The notes: generated from the sequence alone by a model not told the origin. 58,304 nt of DNA from a bacterium (GCA_021781995.1 JAJXVT010000001.1:134171-192474); one strand, 5' to 3'; shown: positions 1 through 8,897, numbered from the stretch's first letter. Program-made: numbers and translations.

Positions 1-25
1 AAACTTATCTACCCGGTATTTTGTT

Positions 26-910
26 TTATTTCATCATCGATAGCATGTAGCCAGGCAATGCAAATGACGCTTTGTGTACAGCTGGAGTGTAATAATATAG
101 CTCACCTTCTACATTTTCCAGTCGCGCCCTTAAGGTTTCTTCTGACGTGCGATATTTTTTATCCGATGCCCAACCAAATGCCATAGGGCCCCCCACATAA
201 GAAGGGATAGTCGCGGTATAGAAGGTGCAATGTTTATACAGCGGTTTGAGGTTTTTAACAGTGAGCTTAAGCTCATCTGCCTGCATAAAAGGCACTCCGC
301 TTTGGTTCACGAAGATACCGCCCTTTTTTAATAGAGATTTACAATCACCGTAAAATTCTTGCGTAAAGAGAACCTGCGCAGGTCCGAACGGGTCAGTAGA
401 GTCGGAAATGATAACGTCAAATTGTTCCTGACAGTCTTTAACATACTGAGAGGCGTCTTGGATTACAATGGAAACTCTAGGATCTTCAAAGGCTCCGTTT
501 GAAAGAGATGGGAAATATTTTTTTGACATCGCAATCACTTCGGGATCGATTTCAGCAATTACGATACGCTGAATATTTTTATGTTTTACAACTTCGCGCA
601 AAAGGCCGCCATCGCCGCCTCCAACAATTAAAACAGAAGAGACTGAACCATGCTCTAAAATAGGGACATGCGCAACGATTTCGTGGTAGATTGCTTGATC
701 TGCTTCTGTCAGCTGAATGACGCCGTCCAAAGCTAGCACTCGGCCAAAATTTTCATTGTCAAAAATGACTAAATCTTGAATTTCGGTCTTTTCTCGAAAG
801 ACTTCATGTTTGATCGTAAACGATTGACGCCAATTAGGATAGAGCGTCTCTTCGTAGGAAGTTGCATTCGATGAAAGGGCTGCAAGAGTCAGAAAAGCAA
901 TTTGTTTCAC
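26..910 (-). CDS. speE: Spermidine synthase (polyamine aminopropyltransferase)
   Basis: Transfers an aminopropyl group from decarboxylated S-adenosylmethionine to putrescine. The SAM-type nucleotide fold is clear (IVGGGDGGLLREVVKH, then IAEIDPEVI), and the catalytic Asp block DSTDPFGPAQ follows. Length (294 residues) matches the family's roughly 290. The start is GTG, fixed by a perfect AAGGAG seven bases upstream. Oddly, this start adds about 18 residues before the conserved YEETLYPN segment that look like a signal peptide (MKQIAFLTLAALSSNATS), unusual for a cytosolic enzyme. It has its own candidate promoter and is last of three minus-strand genes. Function is well supported; cellular location is open. 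Confidence 0.93.
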   Translation of the reverse strand: MKQIAFLTLAALSSNATSYEETLYPNWRQSFTIKHEVFREKTEIQDLVIFDNENFGRVLALDGVIQLTEADQAIYHEIVAHVPILEHGSVSSVLIVGGGDGGLLREVVKHKNIQRIVIAEIDPEVIAMSKKYFPSLSNGAFEDPRVSIVIQDASQYVKDCQEQFDVIISDSTDPFGPAQVLFTQEFYGDCKSLLKKGGIFVNQSGVPFMQADELKLTVKNLKPLYKHCTFYTATIPSYVGGPMAFGWASDKKYRTSEETLRARLENVEGELYYYTPAVHKASFALPGYMLSMMK

Positions 911-935
911 TATTTATCTCCTTAGACGGCCCTGT

Positions 936-964
936 ATTATAAGGATGATAGTTTTTCTCCGCAA
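936..964 (-). promoter_or_regulatory. Candidate sigma70-type promoter for speE
   Basis: On the minus strand, TTGCGG (959-964) and a perfect TATAAT (936-941) are separated by 17 bases and sit about 26 bases upstream of the speE GTG. The -35 box is weak and the -10 box perfect. It lies in the 78-base gap after the PP2C gene, suggesting speE can be transcribed on its own. Confidence 0.5.
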
Positions 965-988
965 TTAATTATAATTTTGAGGGAACCC

Positions 989-2110
989 TTACCGTGAAGG
1001 GGGGGGGCGCAGTTTTATTGCGACAACTGTAATGTTGTCGCGAGATCCTGATATAAAAGCGCTATTTGCAATGTCATTGGACAATTGAGACAAAGAAATA
1101 TCTACTCTTTGCTGTATAGCTTGAGCTATCTGACGAGAGGCGGCTACATTCCACAATCCGTCGCAGGCAAGGATGACAACGTCACTGAGCATTAACGGAA
1201 ATACGGTGATTTTGGGTCTTTGGCTTACTCCAGGCACGTCAAAATCCCCAAAAGCTCTCGCAGGTTCCAAGGATACTTTTTTGCTCAAGATGCGGCCTCT
1301 TTCGACCATCCCGTGCCGTTTTTTTATGCTTTTAAGGTAGCGCGCATCGGTTGGCAAAGCATCTTCACTCAATTGAACACAGTTGTCTTTGCCCACTAAT
1401 ATTGCTCTAGAATCTCCGAGACAAGCCGTCCATAGTTGCTCTTGAATAATCAAACAAACAATAGCCGTTGAACCGCCTCGAGGAGCAGGGGTGTCAAGTC
1501 TTTCTAGCAATTTTTTTTGCATATGGACAAAAGTTAATTTTAACGCATTCCAGATAGTAACTTTATCTAAAGACCTTCTCTCATTTCCAATAATATTTAT
1601 TTCGTTTTGCAAGTGTTTCGCAAACGAGTGTTCCAAATATCTTGAATAAGTAGATCCTCCATGACCGTCAAATATGGCAGTAAGATAAGCTTTTTCCTCT
1701 CGTCCGCAAATGTTCAGCGTTAATATGGAACACAAAACAGTATCTTCCATTCTGGGTCGAGTGCCTTGCAGAGCTGTGCAAGATACTTGAATTGGACCGA
1801 CATCAATGGATAGGGCGCTATCGCCATAATGAAAGTAGGAAAATGCCTTATCGGGCTCCCTGAACATCTTCATTGCAGCAAAGCTCAATTGGTTAGACAA
1901 TTTCCTTTCGACACGATGGAGGTCTTCAACAAATTTATTTTCGCGTATTGTGGGGATATAACGGGATTTGCATTCGTTCAAGACGCGCATACAGACTTCT
2001 GTAATATAGCGGTGCTGCGAATGCGCTTTTTGCAGTGGTTGATGATGCCAAATGCAAAAAAGAAGTTTATCAATGGCTGGCGATATCATGCTGTCTTGTT
2101 TGTTTCCCAC
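989..2110 (-). CDS. PP2C-family (PPM) serine/threonine protein phosphatase
   Basis: Metal-dependent Ser/Thr phosphatase. Motifs in order: RPRMEDT (about residue 118, metal-binding Glu/Asp), FDGHGGS (about 147), GGSTA, LGDSRA, CDGLWN and the C-terminal SRDNITV, all canonical for PP2C. About 110 N-terminal residues precede the catalytic domain and match nothing I know. The start is GTG at 2110, or ATG eight codons in; neither has a good ribosome site. The start overlaps the end of the glycosyltransferase by 25 bases, suggesting translational coupling. The coding strand ends in a run of nine C (999-1007) encoding the last prolines. It is a plausible antagonist of the two kinase-like proteins in the window (inference). 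Confidence 0.9.
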   Translation of the reverse strand: MGNKQDSMISPAIDKLLFCIWHHQPLQKAHSQHRYITEVCMRVLNECKSRYIPTIRENKFVEDLHRVERKLSNQLSFAAMKMFREPDKAFSYFHYGDSALSIDVGPIQVSCTALQGTRPRMEDTVLCSILTLNICGREEKAYLTAIFDGHGGSTYSRYLEHSFAKHLQNEINIIGNERRSLDKVTIWNALKLTFVHMQKKLLERLDTPAPRGGSTAIVCLIIQEQLWTACLGDSRAILVGKDNCVQLSEDALPTDARYLKSIKKRHGMVERGRILSKKVSLEPARAFGDFDVPGVSQRPKITVFPLMLSDVVILACDGLWNVAASRQIAQAIQQRVDISLSQLSNDIANSAFISGSRDNITVVAIKLRPPPSR

Positions 2111-2835
2111 AACTTGATGTATTTATAAAACACTGTATTAGAACTATAGAGCGATACAATAAACCCTTCAGCTCCGAGTAAAAATCCCTTTTGAAAAAAA
2201 TAGGAACGAATAAATGAAAAAACGCTATGCAATACGGCTTTGGCTGGAGACGATTTTTTTTTATGTTTATGCTGCAAGGCATAAAGTGTAGAATAATGCT
2301 CCATTTTCGCTAAAAATTCAGCGGTGGATCGAAACGGAACGTGAAAAATAGGCGATGCGAGGGGGGTGATATTTATGTTGTACCCTTTGACCGATTCGTG
2401 AACTTGAGAATCACTGTAATGAGCAGTTTTTCTATGGTATAAACGAATCACTCGGTCCGGATACCAGCCGCATCCTTTAATATGGCGGCCATTGTAAAAA
2501 TTATGCCTTGAAATCGAATAGGCGCACGCAGCATTTAATGGCAGCGATGCAATTTCTTGGATGAGAGCATCTGAGAGCTCTTCATCGGTATCTAAAGCTA
2601 AAATCCAGTCGTTCAGCGCATGCGAAGCCGCTACATTGCGCAATGGGCCAAAACCTATAAAAGGATGAGAAATTACGCGGACATTTGGATATTGTCTCGC
2701 AATCGCGACTGTATCATCGCAAGAGCCATTGTCAAGCAACACGACTTCGGCAAAGGTTTGTACGGATGCAAGGGTTTTTTCTATGGTGGACGCGGAGTTT
2801 TTCGCAAGAATACATACAGTAATCATAGGAAGCAT
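2086..2835 (-). CDS. Family 2 glycosyltransferase, WaaE/KdtX-like
   Basis: A GT-A fold family 2 glycosyltransferase of 249 residues. Visible motifs are the N-terminal ITVCILAKN, LLDNGSCDDT (nucleotide-sugar site) and LALDTDEELS (the DxD-like metal site near residue 85). The C-terminal part resembles the WaaE/KdtX/LgtF lipopolysaccharide-core subgroup (LGAEGFIVSLYSS near the end), so a role in LPS or other surface-glycan synthesis is likely, though acceptor and sugar cannot be read from sequence. Start ATG 2835 or ATG 2826; no clear ribosome site. First gene of the minus-strand group, divergent from the IMPDH/GMP-reductase-like gene. Confidence 0.85.
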   Translation of the reverse strand: MLPMITVCILAKNSASTIEKTLASVQTFAEVVLLDNGSCDDTVAIARQYPNVRVISHPFIGFGPLRNVAASHALNDWILALDTDEELSDALIQEIASLPLNAACAYSISRHNFYNGRHIKGCGWYPDRVIRLYHRKTAHYSDSQVHESVKGYNINITPLASPIFHVPFRSTAEFLAKMEHYSTLYALQHKHKKKSSPAKAVLHSVFSFIRSYFFQKGFLLGAEGFIVSLYSSNTVFYKYIKLWETNKTA

Positions 2836-2927
2836 GATAGCAAAAAAGCATCGCTAAGAATAGGAAAAAATGCTATCTTTTATGACTGATTGCAAAACAA
2901 TTTTAGACTTTAAATTTTGGATGTACC

Positions 2928-3938
2928 ATGCGAGATGCATACACTTACGACGATGTGGCCTTAGTTCCTCAATTCAACAATATTCCTTCGAGAACAGAGC
3001 CTTCTTTAGAAACTTGGCTGTCAAAACATAAAAAAATGAGCATTCCGATTTTGGCTTCTAATATGGACACTGTGATGAGCGAACGGCTTGCAGAGATTTT
3101 ACTCGAACAAGGATCAACTCCTATTTTTCATCGCTTCACCTCCATCGAAGAACAACTGCGTTGGGTAAAGCGCTTTGAAGGCCAGGCGTTTGTTTCTTGT
3201 GGAATCGGCAAACTCGACGAGACGCGCAAATTGCTCGACGCTGGAGCTATCGGCGTGTGTATCGATGTAGCGCATGGACATTCCGATCGTATGTTCCACC
3301 ATATTCAAGAACTGAAAAAAACTCACCCAGACCGAGAAGTGATCGCCGGCAATGTTTGCACCGCAATGGCTTACCACGATCTCGTCAACGCTGGCGCCGA
3401 TGCGGTTAAGGTCGGTATCGGGCCCGGGGCGGCTTGCACAACTCGGGTCGTGACGGGCTTCGGAGTTCCCCAATTCACAGCCGTTCAAGAATGCGCGCGA
3501 ATTGCAGAAAAATTGCGGGTTCCGCTCATCGCAGATGGCGGTATCCGAACTAGCCGCGACGTAGTGTTGGCTCTGGCAGCAGGCGCCAGTTCTGTCATGG
3601 TCGGGAAATTGTTTGCTCTAACTACAGAAAGCGCCGCCCCAAAACGGGCGAACGAAAAATACAAATCCGGAATGGAAGCCAAATTCAGAGGACAGGCATC
3701 TGCTGATTTTCAAAATGAATTTTACGGTGGATTGAAAGCGAAAACAGTGGCTGAGGGGATTGATTTTTGGGCGCCAGTAAGCGGGTCTGCTGAAGATTTA
3801 ATCAATCAGATTTTGGGTGGTATTCGCAGCGGTATGACGTATGGAGGAGCTATGAATATCAAGGAGTTACAACGAAAAGCTGAGTTTGTTCGCGTAACTT
3901 CCTCCTACATTCAGGAAAGCAAACCTAGACCTGAGTAA
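2928..3938 (+). CDS. guaC: IMP dehydrogenase/GMP reductase family protein, probably GMP reductase
   Basis: A TIM-barrel purine oxidoreductase of 336 residues without the CBS domains of standard IMP dehydrogenase. Visible: the N-terminal [11 protein letters not shown], substrate-binding ASNMDTVM, catalytic-Cys loop [11 protein letters not shown] (Cys about 170), IADGGIR and [13 protein letters not shown]. The IMPDH flap dyad Arg-Tyr is not seen where expected; the segment there reads [17 protein letters not shown], closer to GMP reductases. GMP reductase converts GMP to IMP with NADPH. The downstream HD phosphohydrolase and NTT-like transporter suggest purine salvage. Family assignment is firm; choice of reaction is moderate. 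Confidence 0.82.
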   Translation: MRDAYTYDDVALVPQFNNIPSRTEPSLETWLSKHKKMSIPILASNMDTVMSERLAEILLEQGSTPIFHRFTSIEEQLRWVKRFEGQAFVSCGIGKLDETRKLLDAGAIGVCIDVAHGHSDRMFHHIQELKKTHPDREVIAGNVCTAMAYHDLVNAGADAVKVGIGPGAACTTRVVTGFGVPQFTAVQECARIAEKLRVPLIADGGIRTSRDVVLALAAGASSVMVGKLFALTTESAAPKRANEKYKSGMEAKFRGQASADFQNEFYGGLKAKTVAEGIDFWAPVSGSAEDLINQILGGIRSGMTYGGAMNIKELQRKAEFVRVTSSYIQESKPRPE

Positions 3939-3971
3939 GGCGGTAGGGTATACTAGGGATAGAAGGGTCCC

Positions 3972-5285
3972 ATGGTAAAAGATTTTTTACACGCTGATAA
4001 GAAGGTCTACGATTCGGTTCATGGATTTATTCCGTTTGACGAATTTGAAAAAGAACTGCTCGATTCGATCCCTTTTCAGCGTCTTCATTATATCCATCAA
4101 CTGGGTATAGCTTATCAAGTTTATCCAGGAGCTACGCACACGCGGTTTGAGCATTCTCTAGGCGTGATGATGCTCGCATCTTTGATGTTTGATATGATTT
4201 GCAAGTCTGTGCGGCCTGACGTTTTTCATTTTGTTCCTCGCAAAGGCTCTTCTGACTTTCTTTATTGGCGCCGCGTTTTACGAATGGCGTCTCTCTGTCA
4301 TGATTTAGGACATCTACCGTTTTCTCATGTTGCCGAAAAAGAACTTTTAGGCCCCTTAGGACACGAGCAAATGACTTTAAAGGTCATTGATAGCGCTTAT
4401 CTGAAGCCTGTATGGGATAAACTTCTGCAGAGTCCTTCTTACTTGCCCGATGTGACGCAACGCAACTTGATTGAAGACATCAAAAAAATTTCAATCGGCG
4501 AAGCTAAATGGAAAGCAATTACAGGACAGACGTTTTCTCCTTGGGAAAAGATCGTATCGGAATTGATAACAGGGGACTTTTTCGGTGCTGATAGAATCGA
4601 TTATCTCTTGCGCGATGCTAAAAGCACCGGCGTCGCATATGGCCTGTTTGACTATCATCAATTGATCGAAACGTTGCGTATTTTGCCAAGCGTTGATCGC
4701 GGATCGGATGAATTGCAATTGGGAATCGATGAAAATGGACTTGAGGCATGTGAAGCTTTGCTATTAGCTCGACACTTTATGCATCGTAGAATTTATCAGT
4801 ATTCATCTGTCAAGGCCTATAATTTTCATTTACGTCGATACATGCAAGCAAATTATTCACGCAAAATGCTAGAAAATGTGGATGAGTATCTTTCAATCAG
4901 CGATACAGATGTTATCTCTTCTCTAAATAAAGCGGCTAAAGATGCGAAATTGCCTGGGCATGAAGATGCAAAATGCCTTATTTATCGACAACACCGCTTT
5001 CGAGCCATTGCTTTGCCGGACTCATTAACGGAAAAAGATTTAAGAGATTTTAAAATAAAAATGAAAATGAGAGAGGGTGATATTGAATGGGAGTTTTTCG
5101 CCAGTGAGACCCCACCGGACCGCCTTTGCTTTCCTGTATCCCGGCGGCATGTGATTATTCAGAAAGCAAAAGATGCGTCGGATTTACTTTTAAAAGTTCC
5201 TTCAAAAAAAACCAATTGGGTTTATGTTTCGCCCAAATGGGATCTGGAATTGGTCAACTTTTTAGAAAGTTGGATTTCCCATTAA
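3972..5285 (+). CDS. HD-domain phosphohydrolase, SAMHD1/YdhJ-like dNTPase
   Basis: 437-residue metal-dependent phosphohydrolase. The HD motif is complete: His in THTRFEHSLGV, His-Asp in CHDLGHLPFSH, and the distal Asp in GDFFGADRIDYLLRD. The N-terminal KVYDSVHGFIPFD and IPFQRLHYIHQLG are typical of the SAMHD1-like bacterial proteins, which hydrolyse (d)NTPs to nucleoside and triphosphate. The start has AGAAGG nearby upstream. The stop codon abuts the ATG of the next gene with no gap, so both are likely cotranslated. Substrate is inferred from family only. Confidence 0.85.
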   Translation: MVKDFLHADKKVYDSVHGFIPFDEFEKELLDSIPFQRLHYIHQLGIAYQVYPGATHTRFEHSLGVMMLASLMFDMICKSVRPDVFHFVPRKGSSDFLYWRRVLRMASLCHDLGHLPFSHVAEKELLGPLGHEQMTLKVIDSAYLKPVWDKLLQSPSYLPDVTQRNLIEDIKKISIGEAKWKAITGQTFSPWEKIVSELITGDFFGADRIDYLLRDAKSTGVAYGLFDYHQLIETLRILPSVDRGSDELQLGIDENGLEACEALLLARHFMHRRIYQYSSVKAYNFHLRRYMQANYSRKMLENVDEYLSISDTDVISSLNKAAKDAKLPGHEDAKCLIYRQHRFRAIALPDSLTEKDLRDFKIKMKMREGDIEWEFFASETPPDRLCFPVSRRHVIIQKAKDASDLLLKVPSKKTNWVYVSPKWDLELVNFLESWISH

Positions 5286-6554
5286 ATGAATCGCTTATTT
5301 TCTTTGCTTCGGCAAGAGCTTGCCAGTTTTTCTTCAACAGAACGATGGTTTGCCATCTTTGCCATGATTACCAGTTTTTTTATTGCAGGGGAATACGGGG
5401 TCACCAAACCTTCTAGCATCTCTCTTTTTGTGGACACTTTTTCCACTCGTAGCTTTCCTTACGTATGGATGGCTACGGTACCTCTTAATTTACTGGCTAT
5501 TTCTTTATATAATCGGTTTTTATCTAAAATTGGGCCATGGAAAATGATGTGCACAGTAGCGTTTTGCGCAATCGCAGTCAATGCAGCGACAGGTCTTCTC
5601 ATACACCGATTTCCTTGGGTAATTTTTTTACAGTTTGCTTGGAAAGATATATATATCCTATTGATGTTTAAGCAGTTATGGTCATTAATTCACAGCACAA
5701 TCGCCACGAGTCACGCTAAATACTTGTATGGTATTTTATTTGCAATGGGTACGCTCGGTTCTGTACTAGGAAGTTTGGTTCCGGGATTTTTTGCAGTTTG
5801 GGTCGGCTCTAAAAGTTTGTTTTTTCTCACTTTGCCTATTTATTCACTCATGCTTTGGAGCTATAAAAAAGCATTTGAAATCAGCCCTATTTCCGGAGGA
5901 TCTTTCGAAAGCCGTTCGCGCGGCGAGACTAAAGAAGGATTTTCTCTAGTATTTCGATCTCCTTATCTCATGGCTGTTTTACTCATTGTGGTATTTATGC
6001 AAATTTCGGCGGGGCTGATCGAATTTCATTTCAATACCTACCTTGAAGGAGCGATTGTCGATCCAGATCTTAGGACACAATACATGGGCCGCCTCAGTTC
6101 TATTATGAATACTTTAAGTGGCGTACTGCAATTGGGGGGGGCATTTTTCATGGTTCAAATGCTGGGCATCCGCGGCAGCCATTTAATGATACCGATGACT
6201 CTTTTAATCAATAGCATTGCCAACGCCGTGTTCCCGTCATTTGCCGTTTTAACATTCTCGTTTGTCGTGCTAAAAGGGATCGATTATTCTCTATTTGGCG
6301 TCGTCAGGGAAATGCTGTATATTCCTATGCAGTTTGATGAAAAATTTCAAGCTAAGGCCGTGATCGATGTTTTTGCCTATCGTTCTTCAAAAGCCCTAGT
6401 ATCTTTGATGATTTTATTGTTGCAAGCTTTCTACAGCGAACACATTCTAGGCTGTATCAGCGGCTTATCCGTAGCTGTTTTTGTTTTATGGATCGGAGTT
6501 GTTTGGTTTATTTTGCGAAAACACTATCCTATCGCAGCTTCTAACAGCGTATAA
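5286..6554 (+). CDS. NTT/MFS-like multi-pass transporter
   Basis: A 422-residue protein with about ten to twelve hydrophobic helices. The C-terminal REMLYIPMQFDEKFQAKAVID resembles the conserved helix of ATP/ADP translocases (NTT/TLC family), placing it in or near that group; cargo is unknown. Its ATG follows directly on the stop of the HD-phosphohydrolase gene (TAAATG), implying a functional link to nucleotides. A run of eight G (6134-6141) lies in the coding region. The 3' end overlaps convergent tpx by 31 bases. Confidence 0.75.
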   Translation: MNRLFSLLRQELASFSSTERWFAIFAMITSFFIAGEYGVTKPSSISLFVDTFSTRSFPYVWMATVPLNLLAISLYNRFLSKIGPWKMMCTVAFCAIAVNAATGLLIHRFPWVIFLQFAWKDIYILLMFKQLWSLIHSTIATSHAKYLYGILFAMGTLGSVLGSLVPGFFAVWVGSKSLFFLTLPIYSLMLWSYKKAFEISPISGGSFESRSRGETKEGFSLVFRSPYLMAVLLIVVFMQISAGLIEFHFNTYLEGAIVDPDLRTQYMGRLSSIMNTLSGVLQLGGAFFMVQMLGIRGSHLMIPMTLLINSIANAVFPSFAVLTFSFVVLKGIDYSLFGVVREMLYIPMQFDEKFQAKAVIDVFAYRSSKALVSLMILLLQAFYSEHILGCISGLSVAVFVLWIGVVWFILRKHYPIAASNSV

Positions 6555-7048
6555 TTGGGTTCTTTAGAAATTTCAGACACCAGCTCTAAATACACAACTC
6601 GTCCTTGTTCGTCTAATAAGATGATAGATCGAGCTAGTAGCCCGGCTAAGGGCCCGTCTAGAATGAGAAGCCCATAATCTTGTCCGAATTTTTTATCTCG
6701 CATCATAGAGAGCGTGCACACCTGATGAACGTTTTCTGTTTGACAAAAGCGCTTCTGGGCAAAAGGAAGGTCAACAGAAACTGTGATGATTACCAAATGG
6801 GGATGTTTTTGAGATAGGCCATTGAGATGCTTGGTCATAATATTACAAGTGGTTGTATCCAAACTCGGAACTGTGGCTAACAGTATCTTTTTTCCCTTCC
6901 AATCGGATAAATGCCGATCTTTTAAGTCCTTGTCTACCAGAGTAAACTCTGGTGGACGATGATGAAGAGCGGGGAGAGCCCCTGCTAGATGAACTACAGA
7001 TCCTTTCAGCGTAACGTTCATAAACACCTTGTTTTTAGACAGTTTCAT
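6524..7048 (-). CDS. tpx: Thiol peroxidase (atypical 2-Cys peroxiredoxin)
   Basis: Reduces hydroperoxides using thioredoxin. The peroxidatic Cys lies in VPSLDTTTCN and the resolving Cys in SVDLPFAQKRFC, the Tpx-specific arrangement; PPEFTLVDKDLKD and DGPLAGLLARSI also match. Length (174) is slightly above the usual 165-168 because the chosen start (GGAG six bases upstream) adds nine residues before MNVTLKG; an internal ATG with AAGGTG only three bases away is less likely. Convergent with the NTT-like transporter. Confidence 0.93.
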   Translation of the reverse strand: MKLSKNKVFMNVTLKGSVVHLAGALPALHHRPPEFTLVDKDLKDRHLSDWKGKKILLATVPSLDTTTCNIMTKHLNGLSQKHPHLVIITVSVDLPFAQKRFCQTENVHQVCTLSMMRDKKFGQDYGLLILDGPLAGLLARSIILLDEQGRVVYLELVSEISKEPNYTLLEAAIG

Positions 7049-7096
7049 GAATACTCCAATTGCAAAATAAAATGCAACCAGATAATAGCCATTTTT

Positions 7097-7288
7097 ATGA
7101 GACGTATATTCTGGTTGATCTGTTTTCTTGGGACGTATTTATGGATGATGTCCACGGGGAAAGAGCATCTCATTCTCACAAAGGGCAAGGCAATCTATTC
7201 CATGATCATTTTATGGCTAGAAGATGCTGATATAGACTTTCAACTCGACCCAAAACAAACTAAAAAAAAATCTCAAAGATGGGATTAA
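7097..7288 (+). CDS. Small single-pass membrane protein, unknown function
   Basis: A 63-residue ORF starting MRRIFWLICFLGTYLWM, one hydrophobic segment (residues 4-18), followed by a charged tail with LTKGKAIYSMIILWLEDADIDFQL. The open frame extends upstream into tpx's promoter region, so the internal ATG at 7097 is the more credible start. No family recognised. The signal-anchor topology and sensible composition favour a real gene, but the short length leaves doubt. Confidence 0.45.
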   Translation: MRRIFWLICFLGTYLWMMSTGKEHLILTKGKAIYSMIILWLEDADIDFQLDPKQTKKKSQRWD

Positions 7289-7304
7289 TATTAAAGTACT
7301 TGAG

Positions 7305-7318
7305 TTAATTTAAATTAA
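7305..7318. promoter_or_regulatory. 14-bp perfect AT palindrome upstream of the 7398 gene
   Basis: TTAATTTAAATTAA is a perfect palindrome just upstream of the -35 box of the following promoter. It could be an upstream activator or UP-like element, or a chance AT-rich palindrome. Confidence 0.3.
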
Positions 7319-7325
7319 TACAAAC

Positions 7326-7353
7326 TTGACAAACGTCAATTACATCATATAAG
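7326..7353 (+). promoter_or_regulatory. Strong sigma70-type promoter with overlapping inverted repeat
   Basis: Perfect TTGACA (7326-7331) and TATAAG (7348-7353) with 16 bases between, about 45 bases upstream of the start at 7398. The -35 box is also the left half of a small inverted repeat, TTGAC-AAAC-GTCAA (7326-7339), an operator-like arrangement that could let a repressor block the polymerase. Confidence 0.6.
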
Positions 7354-7397
7354 TTAAGATTTATTAAAGATATTGTAAATTGGAGGGGGATGAGTAT

Positions 7398-8777
7398 ATG
7401 ACGTGTTGTTTAGAAGTAATTGCTATTATTAAAGCAGTGAGAGAAGTGTGCGGAAGCGAGTGCAGGGTACATGTTCGATTGAACTGTTGCAATCGTTCTC
7501 AAAAAGTAGTTGTGGTAGGACAAGTAGCAAATCCAGCGGAAGCAATTGCTATTCAGCGAATTGTAGATGGTAGCCGAGCGAATTTAAGAGAGGTTGTCAG
7601 GCGTCTTCACATGGATGATACAGCTTCAGCCAGAGGAGGAGAAATCCGAAATTATAACGTTCGGAAGCTAGATCGTCCTCGCGATGCAGCAAATCATCAG
7701 GAAGTTGTTTTAGGCATTGTACAGGCTGCTGATGATTTTTTGAAGTTTTTACAGCCTCCAGGCACGAAGTTTAATGAAGATGAGGGATGGGCGAGGTTGC
7801 ATTGGGCGGGGTGTTTGTCTCGTGTGCATTTACAAGAAAAATTGACAGAAGATGAAGCACTGACTCATTTAGAATGGGAGCAGCTCAATCGTAAAACGAC
7901 AGCAATTCGACAATTCGGTTCATTTGCTGTTGCTATTTGGCAACTTTCTGTAATGTATGAAAACGACTATGCAGCTATGAATACCATTGGCATTTTATCC
8001 CCAGCCCAAACCAATTTACTGACCAAGTATCTAAAAAAACATCCCGACTTCACGCAGGCTAGGACATTTCAAGAGTTACATAATGGGGCCAAGGAATGTT
8101 TTTTAGAAACGGCTAGATTACTGCCTATAGAAGTGATAGAAAAATATCAGATGCTGGAAAAAAGTCTAATCACTCCAGATGCAATAGATGATTCTCTTAT
8201 GATAGAAGCTGAATCATACACAGGAAGTTCATTGATAATCAATGAATTGTGTCAAAAAATCGGGCGTATCAGCAATCGAGATAGCGCTCACAGCCAAAGA
8301 ATACAAAGCGCACTTGGTTTTGTACGTGCTAAGGCGATTTTAGTGCGATTAGATTTGAATCCGGAACATCTAGAAAGAGCATCCGAGGAAGAGCTGCTAC
8401 GATTGAATCAAGAATGGATGCGATTTAAACGTTTTGACGGAGCTATTGTGCATCTATTTCATGCATTCAAAGATACCATTAATAAGATTCAATTAAATGA
8501 ACAATACAATATTTCTGAACAAAAATTTGATGCCTTTGTACAGCAAGTGAAGGCTAACCCATTTTTCTTATACGAGCTGACAAAAGCATGTGAAGTAGGA
8601 GCTTTATCTTGTCGCGGGATTGCATTGCTATCAAAAGTTGCAGAGTTATACACAGAGGATGAACTCGTTCAATTTGAAGCAGATCATTCATTAGGAGAGT
8701 GGGTAGCAGAAACAAGAGAAAGATCTGTATCACCCGAGCGCACTTCTAGCGATGATGAAAAAAGCGGGGAGGCTTAA
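7398..8777 (+). CDS. Hypothetical protein of 459 residues, no recognised domain
   Basis: The frame opens at a TTG (7380), but GGAGGGGG at 7382-7389 points to the ATG at 7398, giving MTCCLEVIAIIKAVREV. The N-terminal 60 residues have several Cys and a compact alpha/beta look (CRVHVRLNCC, KVVVVGQVANPAEAIAIQRIV); the rest is helical and polar with no signal peptide or membrane segment. The C-terminus is acidic and Ser-rich (SPERTSSDDEKSGEA). I do not recognise it. A strong promoter and good ribosome site show it is expressed; a cytosolic or secreted lineage-specific protein is possible. Confidence 0.75.
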   Translation: MTCCLEVIAIIKAVREVCGSECRVHVRLNCCNRSQKVVVVGQVANPAEAIAIQRIVDGSRANLREVVRRLHMDDTASARGGEIRNYNVRKLDRPRDAANHQEVVLGIVQAADDFLKFLQPPGTKFNEDEGWARLHWAGCLSRVHLQEKLTEDEALTHLEWEQLNRKTTAIRQFGSFAVAIWQLSVMYENDYAAMNTIGILSPAQTNLLTKYLKKHPDFTQARTFQELHNGAKECFLETARLLPIEVIEKYQMLEKSLITPDAIDDSLMIEAESYTGSSLIINELCQKIGRISNRDSAHSQRIQSALGFVRAKAILVRLDLNPEHLERASEEELLRLNQEWMRFKRFDGAIVHLFHAFKDTINKIQLNEQYNISEQKFDAFVQQVKANPFFLYELTKACEVGALSCRGIALLSKVAELYTEDELVQFEADHSLGEWVAETRERSVSPERTSSDDEKSGEA

Positions 8778-8875
8778 CATTAAGTTACTGAACATAATGC
8801 ACAGAATGCAATTTAAAAATCAGGCATTTAGCCCGAGCACCAAAAATTGCTCTATAGCGCAAAACTTAGGAAGCA

Positions 8876-8897
8876 GCCCATGTTTAAAGACATGGGC
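8876..8897 (+). terminator. Hairpin in the 8778-9021 gap, possible terminator
   Basis: GCCCATG (8876-8882) and CATGGGC (8891-8897) form a perfect seven-pair stem with an eight-base loop, about 100 bases after the 459-residue gene. There is no following T run, so termination is uncertain. A second small stem, CCTGG...CCAGG, follows near 8925. I see no tRNA and no convincing ORF in this roughly 240-base gap. Confidence 0.35.
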
